The notes under the pieces: model-generated | The model's database searches: none | Told to the model about the DNA's origin: nothing | Seen by the model: only the letters and a program-made list of their open reading frames with translations | Part shown: one piece after another, positions 6,197-9,640 of the stretch | Position numbering within the stretch: the stretch's first letter is position 1 | How the letters are laid out: each line of letters begins with the position of its first letter | Assembly (NCBI GenBank): GCA_964471235.1 | Contig: CAYYGL010000183.1 | Location: 1-9,640 of the forward strand | Length of the DNA stretch: 9,640 bases | Reading direction: 5' to 3' | Origin: CAYYGL01 sp964471235 | GTDB lineage: Bacteria; Calditrichota; Calditrichia; RBG-13-44-9; J075 | Program-made: the position numbers and the translations under genes

Positions 6197-6259
6197 ACAT
6201 CAAAATAACTTTTCGTCAATCGCCAATCGTATATCATTCATTGCCGTGCTGTATTTCCG

Positions 6260-6314
6260 ATCGGCGATATCCGATTTTTGAATTGCGAAGTTTTGTTTAT
6301 CCGGCATCTCGGAT
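6260..6314. promoter_or_regulatory. Twin small hairpins upstream of the penicillin-acylase gene
   Basis: ATCGG-CGATAT-CCGAT (6260-6275), followed by a run of five T (6275-6279), and ATCCG-GCATCT-CGGAT (6299-6314) followed by TTG. Both have five pairs and a six-base loop. The first resembles a weak intrinsic terminator that could insulate the downstream gene from the decayed region. Function is inferred only. Confidence 0.3.
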
Positions 6315-6425
6315 TTGTGTGTGGAATCCTTTCCCCCATAAAAACTCTCCTGTTTGAAAATTCCTTTCAATTCCCTAATTTCCCTATCATCGTAAACCAG
6401 ATAAGAGAAAAGGACAACTTTTCCC

Positions 6426-6430
6426 GGAGG
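6426..6430 (+). promoter_or_regulatory. Ribosome binding site deciding a GTG start
   Basis: GGAGG lies four bases before the GTG at 6435. Spacing is short, but this is the only strong Shine-Dalgarno in the region and fixes the start of the acylase gene ahead of its membrane anchor. Confidence 0.75.
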
Positions 6431-6434
6431 AACT

Positions 6435-8744
6435 GTGAAACGAGTTTTATTATGGATTTTAGGAATCGTGCTGATTTTGTTAATTGCCGCCTGGTTTGAC
6501 GTTCGCTGGTGGTTGACCTCCTCGGTTGCCGATTACCAGGGTGACGTTACGGTAAGCGGCATCTCTCACCCGGTGGAAATCACCTTTGATGCCAAAGGCA
6601 TTCCCCAGGTTTGGGCAGCAACCGATGGAGACCTGTATTTTGCCCTGGGCTGGCTGCACGCCTCGGAACGATTGTTCCAGATGGAGTTGGTGCGCCACTT
6701 TGTACAGGGCACTCTTTCCGAGGTGTTCGGTCAGTTAGCCTTCATGGTAGATGTGCAGCAGCGCCGCCTGGGATTCGCTCGAAAAGCCGCCGGAGATATC
6801 AACAACCTTCCCCGGGAAGCAAAGACGGCATTGGAACAATATTGCCGGGGGATCAATGCCTGGATTCGTCAGCACGGAACCCTGCCGCCGGAGTTCTTTT
6901 TGCTGCGAGCTACCCCAAAACCCTGGACCGTTGAAGACTGTTTGGGCATTGCGTTTTACCAGACCTGGTTCTCCCACTCCCTGATGGCGCGCGACCAGAT
7001 GTTTCATCGACTGATCGGGCAGCTCGGTGAAGACATCGATACCGCTTTGAAACAATACAAAGAGTGGTCGCCGACAACCGTGCATGATCCGTTCATCAAA
7101 TCGTTTCTAAACGGAAACCCCTTTCCCTACCGGATGGCGAATGCCTCCAACTCCTGGGTGGTTTCCCCCGGCAAATCGGTATCCGGGAAAGCCCTCCATG
7201 CCAGCGATCCCCATCTGGCAGTCAATCAAGTACCGGGGTTCTGGTATATTGCAGGACTTCATTCCCGGCAGGGTACCAACGTGCTGGGTGTAACGGCTCC
7301 CGGTTTGCCCCTGGTCGTAATGGGGCACAACGATGCCATTGCCTACGCCTTCACCGTCTCTTCGGTGGATGTGACGGATTACTACCGCTACCGCCGCGCC
7401 CCCGAAGATTCCTTGAAAATCTTGACTCCTCGTGGCTACCAGCCGCTCCGAATAATTGATGAGACCATCCATATCCAGGGCAAAAAACAGCCGGTGCATA
7501 TACCGGTGTATATTACCCCGTTGGGACCAGTGATTCAATCTGACTCAGCATCGGTGCTGGCGGTGCGTTGGGCGGGGTACGATTTTAGTCCGGCAGAAAT
7601 GGTCGCCTCAGCACTGAAATTGCATCGTGCCACGAATTACGAACAATTTCGCCGCGCCGTTACCCGTTTTGGCGCCCTGGATGCCAACTGGACCTATTCG
7701 GATATCAACGGCAACATCGGCTATCAATTGGGAACACCCATTCCCCGCCGTTCATACCGGGAGACCTTCCGGGAACTCCCCGGGGAAGACAGCACCAACG
7801 TATGGCACGGGTATTATCCGCTGGAGCAAACTCCCCACATCTTAAATCCGCCGGAGGGATGGCTGGCAACCTGCAACAATCAGATTGTCTCACCGAAATG
7901 GCAGTATGAGATACCCGGCTTTTACGACCCCTACCGCATTACCCGCATCACCCGGCTGCTGGAGGCGAAAACGAAATATTCTGGAAAAGATTTTGAGGCG
8001 ATGCAGTTAGACCGTATTTCCGGCTTTGCCCTGCGCTGGAAGAACCTGATGGCAGAAGGTGCCCGCAAGATACAGCGTCCGGAACTGGCGGATAACATTG
8101 AACATTGGGATGGCAATATGAATGAAGACAGCGAAATGGCTGCCCTGTTCAATTATTGGTGGCAGTTTCTGGCAAGTGCGGTGTTTGAAGATGAACTGGG
8201 CGAAGAATGGGAATCCGGAGAATACATTCTGGAGGAGGTGCTCTCCCAGCCGGTGGAGGGGGTAATTGACAACCAGTACACAAAAGGAATTAAAGAAACG
8301 CTTGCCGATGTTTCCGGCAATGCATTGCAAAATGTACTTAAAAACTATGAGGGCAGAAAATATGGGGAGGTAAGCCATCTGATCATCCACCATCCCCTGT
8401 CCAAAATAAAATTGCTGGATAGCTGGCTGCATCTTTCCCGGGGACCGTTTCCCATGGGCGGGGATCGAGGTACCCTGAATGTGAATCAGCATCATTTTAA
8501 CCGTCAGTCCGGTGAATTTGCATGTGTGGTGGCGCCCAGTATGCGCTTTGTGCTGGACTGGGCGGATGTGGATGGGTTCACCATCAACGGGAATTTGGGG
8601 CAATCCGGCAATCCCTTCAGTCCCCATTATGATGATTTTCTGGAAATGATGTTAAGCGGCGGGCGCTGGAATGTGCCTTTCAGCAAAAACCGGGTGTATG
8701 AAAAGAAACACAGCTTATTGGTGTTGAAACCCGGCAACGAGTAA
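6435..8744 (+). CDS. Penicillin acylase (penicillin amidase) family protein, membrane-anchored Ntn hydrolase
   Basis: A 769-residue member of the penicillin amidase family, which hydrolyses amide bonds in substrates such as beta-lactam side chains or N-acyl-homoserine lactones. Residues 4-20 form a hydrophobic signal or anchor, so the enzyme is probably exported and acts in the periplasm or at the membrane. The region to about 230 contains family features such as DLYFALGWLHASERLFQMEL. The predicted autocatalytic cleavage is before Ser238 in ANASNSWVVSP; this Ser would become the N-terminal nucleophile of the beta chain, followed by GKALHASDPHL (251-261). Asn418 in DANWTYSDINGNIGY fits the oxyanion-hole Asn. 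The C-terminal signature LGQSGNPFSPHYDDF (721-735) is present; many relatives have His where Asn726 stands. It is a single gene with no obvious partners nearby. The natural substrate cannot be told from sequence. Confidence 0.94.
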   Translation: MKRVLLWILGIVLILLIAAWFDVRWWLTSSVADYQGDVTVSGISHPVEITFDAKGIPQVWAATDGDLYFALGWLHASERLFQMELVRHFVQGTLSEVFGQLAFMVDVQQRRLGFARKAAGDINNLPREAKTALEQYCRGINAWIRQHGTLPPEFFLLRATPKPWTVEDCLGIAFYQTWFSHSLMARDQMFHRLIGQLGEDIDTALKQYKEWSPTTVHDPFIKSFLNGNPFPYRMANASNSWVVSPGKSVSGKALHASDPHLAVNQVPGFWYIAGLHSRQGTNVLGVTAPGLPLVVMGHNDAIAYAFTVSSVDVTDYYRYRRAPEDSLKILTPRGYQPLRIIDETIHIQGKKQPVHIPVYITPLGPVIQSDSASVLAVRWAGYDFSPAEMVASALKLHRATNYEQFRRAVTRFGALDANWTYSDINGNIGYQLGTPIPRRSYRETFRELPGEDSTNVWHGYYPLEQTPHILNPPEGWLATCNNQIVSPKWQYEIPGFYDPYRITRITRLLEAKTKYSGKDFEAMQLDRISGFALRWKNLMAEGARKIQRPELADNIEHWDGNMNEDSEMAALFNYWWQFLASAVFEDELGEEWESGEYILEEVLSQPVEGVIDNQYTKGIKETLADVSGNALQNVLKNYEGRKYGEVSHLIIHHPLSKIKLLDSWLHLSRGPFPMGGDRGTLNVNQHHFNRQSGEFACVVAPSMRFVLDWADVDGFTINGNLGQSGNPFSPHYDDFLEMMLSGGRWNVPFSKNRVYEKKHSLLVLKPGNE

Positions 8745-8987
8745 TCATTTAGGGTCTCTCAAATCCGTTTTTATATTTTTCTTCTTGAGACGATAGAAGA
8801 ACGGCAAAAATTTGACCTATATATTATTCACCCCAGAAAACGCAGAGGTTACAGAAAAACAATCGTGTTTATTCACTACAACGAGCTGAATTTTGACATC
8901 CTCTTTATCCTGCTGCGGATGCACATCACAACATTGCTCCCTTAATGTGACGCCGCCTCACCGGGCTGCCAGTCCCACATTTTTCCC

Positions 8988-9015
8988 TTGACATTTTGCC
9001 AAAAAATGTTATTTT
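8988..9015 (+). promoter_or_regulatory. Candidate sigma70-type promoter
   Basis: A perfect TTGACA (8988-8993), a 16-base spacer and TATTTT (9010-9015, four of six consensus bases). Transcription would begin near 9022. No convincing coding sequence follows, so it may drive a small RNA or be a relic. Confidence 0.45.
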
Positions 9016-9239
9016 CTCCACTACTCCATACACAAGGATTGAGACCCAATAATTGCCCGGAAGGCAAAACGGTAACGCTCAAGCATGTTCTAAACCGATG
9101 ATGCACTTTATTCATCTTATTTGTTTGTTGCCTTTGATATGTATGCGAGTTATGCATCGCCGCATAGCGGCATTTCTCTTTTATTTCCACATCGCAGATC
9201 ACGAATTTTCAATCATAAATAATCAATTTCAATTCCTCT

Positions 9240-9248
9240 CCCCCCCCC
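9240..9248. repeat. C9 homopolymer tract
   Basis: Nine consecutive C bases in otherwise AT-rich DNA. Such tracts can vary in length by slippage, but no gene is visible here whose frame or promoter it would control. Confidence 0.6.
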
Positions 9249-9497
9249 GAGTTTTGACATAACTGAGTACCCGAATGTTCTGATAAATCTTTTCTTCCTG
9301 TCGGATAGTGGTATGGTTTCCGGTGGGTATTTTCCTGTTACAACGGCGATTACGGATGGGAGGATTGGTTTGGGTGAAGGGGTTGTACGAATCATATCTG
9401 TTAAAAATTATATCTTAAAAAATATACAGAAGGGGAAAAAGTCAAAGACAATTTCCTACCCGGAACTCACGGTTAGAAAAGTTGCCGTATATTTTCC

Positions 9498-9525
9498 TTG
9501 CATTTTTTATAACCTTTTGTATAAT
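9498..9525 (+). promoter_or_regulatory. Candidate promoter facing out of the window
   Basis: A perfect TATAAT (9520-9525) preceded after 16 bases by TTGCAT (9498-9503, three of six -35 consensus bases). No gene begins in the remaining 115 bases, so it would serve a gene past the right edge. AT-richness raises the chance of coincidence. Confidence 0.4.
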
Positions 9526-9554
9526 TGAAACATCTTTAAAAATCTCCTCCGTCA

Positions 9555-9571
9555 AAATTCAAATTGAATTT
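9555..9571. promoter_or_regulatory. AT-rich palindrome, possible operator
   Basis: AAATTCAA-A-TTGAATTT is a perfect eight-base inverted repeat with one central base, about 30 bases downstream of the TATAAT box. Position and symmetry would suit a dimeric repressor site, but AT-rich DNA gives such palindromes by chance. Confidence 0.3.
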
Positions 9572-9640
9572 GTTAATAGATATTCTGTAACTACTCAGGT
9601 TATAAAAGTTCTTAGTTTATTTTCTCAAAATTAGTTATAC

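Larger units (their letters stand above)
8745..9640. other. AT-rich region without a convincing gene
   Basis: About 900 bases with no recognisable coding sequence on either strand; short open frames exist but none matches a family or has a credible ribosome site. The stretch contains two promoter-like sequences, a foldable segment, a C9 tract and an AT palindrome, listed separately. Base composition drops towards AT in the last 250 bases. It may be decayed DNA plus the upstream control region of a gene outside the window. Confidence 0.6.

Noticed and set aside
6354..6390. TTGAAA with TAATTT, or TATCAT alone, as the acylase promoter
   Set aside because: The pair has a weak -10, and the better TATCAT box has no -35 at proper distance; AT-rich DNA makes this uninformative.
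8007..8627. A 206-codon open frame on the minus strand inside the acylase gene
   Set aside because: It lies antisense to conserved acylase coding sequence, has no recognisable family features and is explained by codon bias of the real gene.
8755..8794. GTCTC...GAGAC inverted repeat with T-rich loop considered as the acylase terminator
   Set aside because: The stem is only about five to seven pairs with a bulge, the T run is in the loop instead of after the stem, so it does not fit an intrinsic terminator.
9053..9262. Short plus-strand frame after the 8988 promoter
   Set aside because: Begins with TTG, has no ribosome site, and its translation lacks any family resemblance.

Overview
The window looks like chromosomal DNA of a Gram-negative-like bacterium with moderate GC content. 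The mix of a mannose-family PTS, an archaeal-type bifunctional phosphoglucose/phosphomannose isomerase, a membrane-anchored penicillin-acylase-family enzyme, a selenocysteine tRNA and REP-type repeats would fit a member of the FCB superphylum (for example Calditrichota/KSB1-like lineages). That assignment is a low-confidence inference; nothing here is a taxonomic marker.

Left part (1-4913), all on the + strand: the 3' end of a PTS EIIC gene, then EIID, HPr (ptsH), Enzyme I (ptsI) and a bifunctional phosphoglucose/phosphomannose isomerase. Together these cover phosphate transfer from PEP to EI to HPr, transport with phosphorylation of a mannose- or glucose-type sugar (the EIIA and EIIB parts must lie upstream or elsewhere), and conversion of the 6-phosphate to fructose 6-phosphate for glycolysis.

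Middle part (4914-6434): a tRNA-Sec gene (selC, anticodon TCA, long variable arm) at 4999-5092, followed by about 1.3 kb of decayed accessory DNA. This holds two independent copies of the C-terminal tail typical of Eco57I/TaqI-like DNA methyltransferases or type IIG restriction enzymes, a cluster of palindromic REP-type repeats, and an IS200-like/REP-associated tyrosine transposase interrupted by an in-frame TAA. I read this as the remains of accessory elements that inserted next to selC, which is a known integration hotspot in other bacteria.

Right part (6435-9640): an intact penicillin-acylase-family (Ntn hydrolase) gene with an N-terminal membrane anchor, then about 900 bases of AT-rich DNA with no convincing gene. 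That stretch holds two candidate sigma70-type promoters, a small foldable segment, a C9 tract and an AT-rich palindrome. The last promoter and the palindrome probably serve a gene beyond the right edge.

No complete undescribed system is visible. The parts most worth a second look are the selC locus with its duplicated restriction-enzyme tails, and the cloverleaf-like REP repeat next to the transposase.
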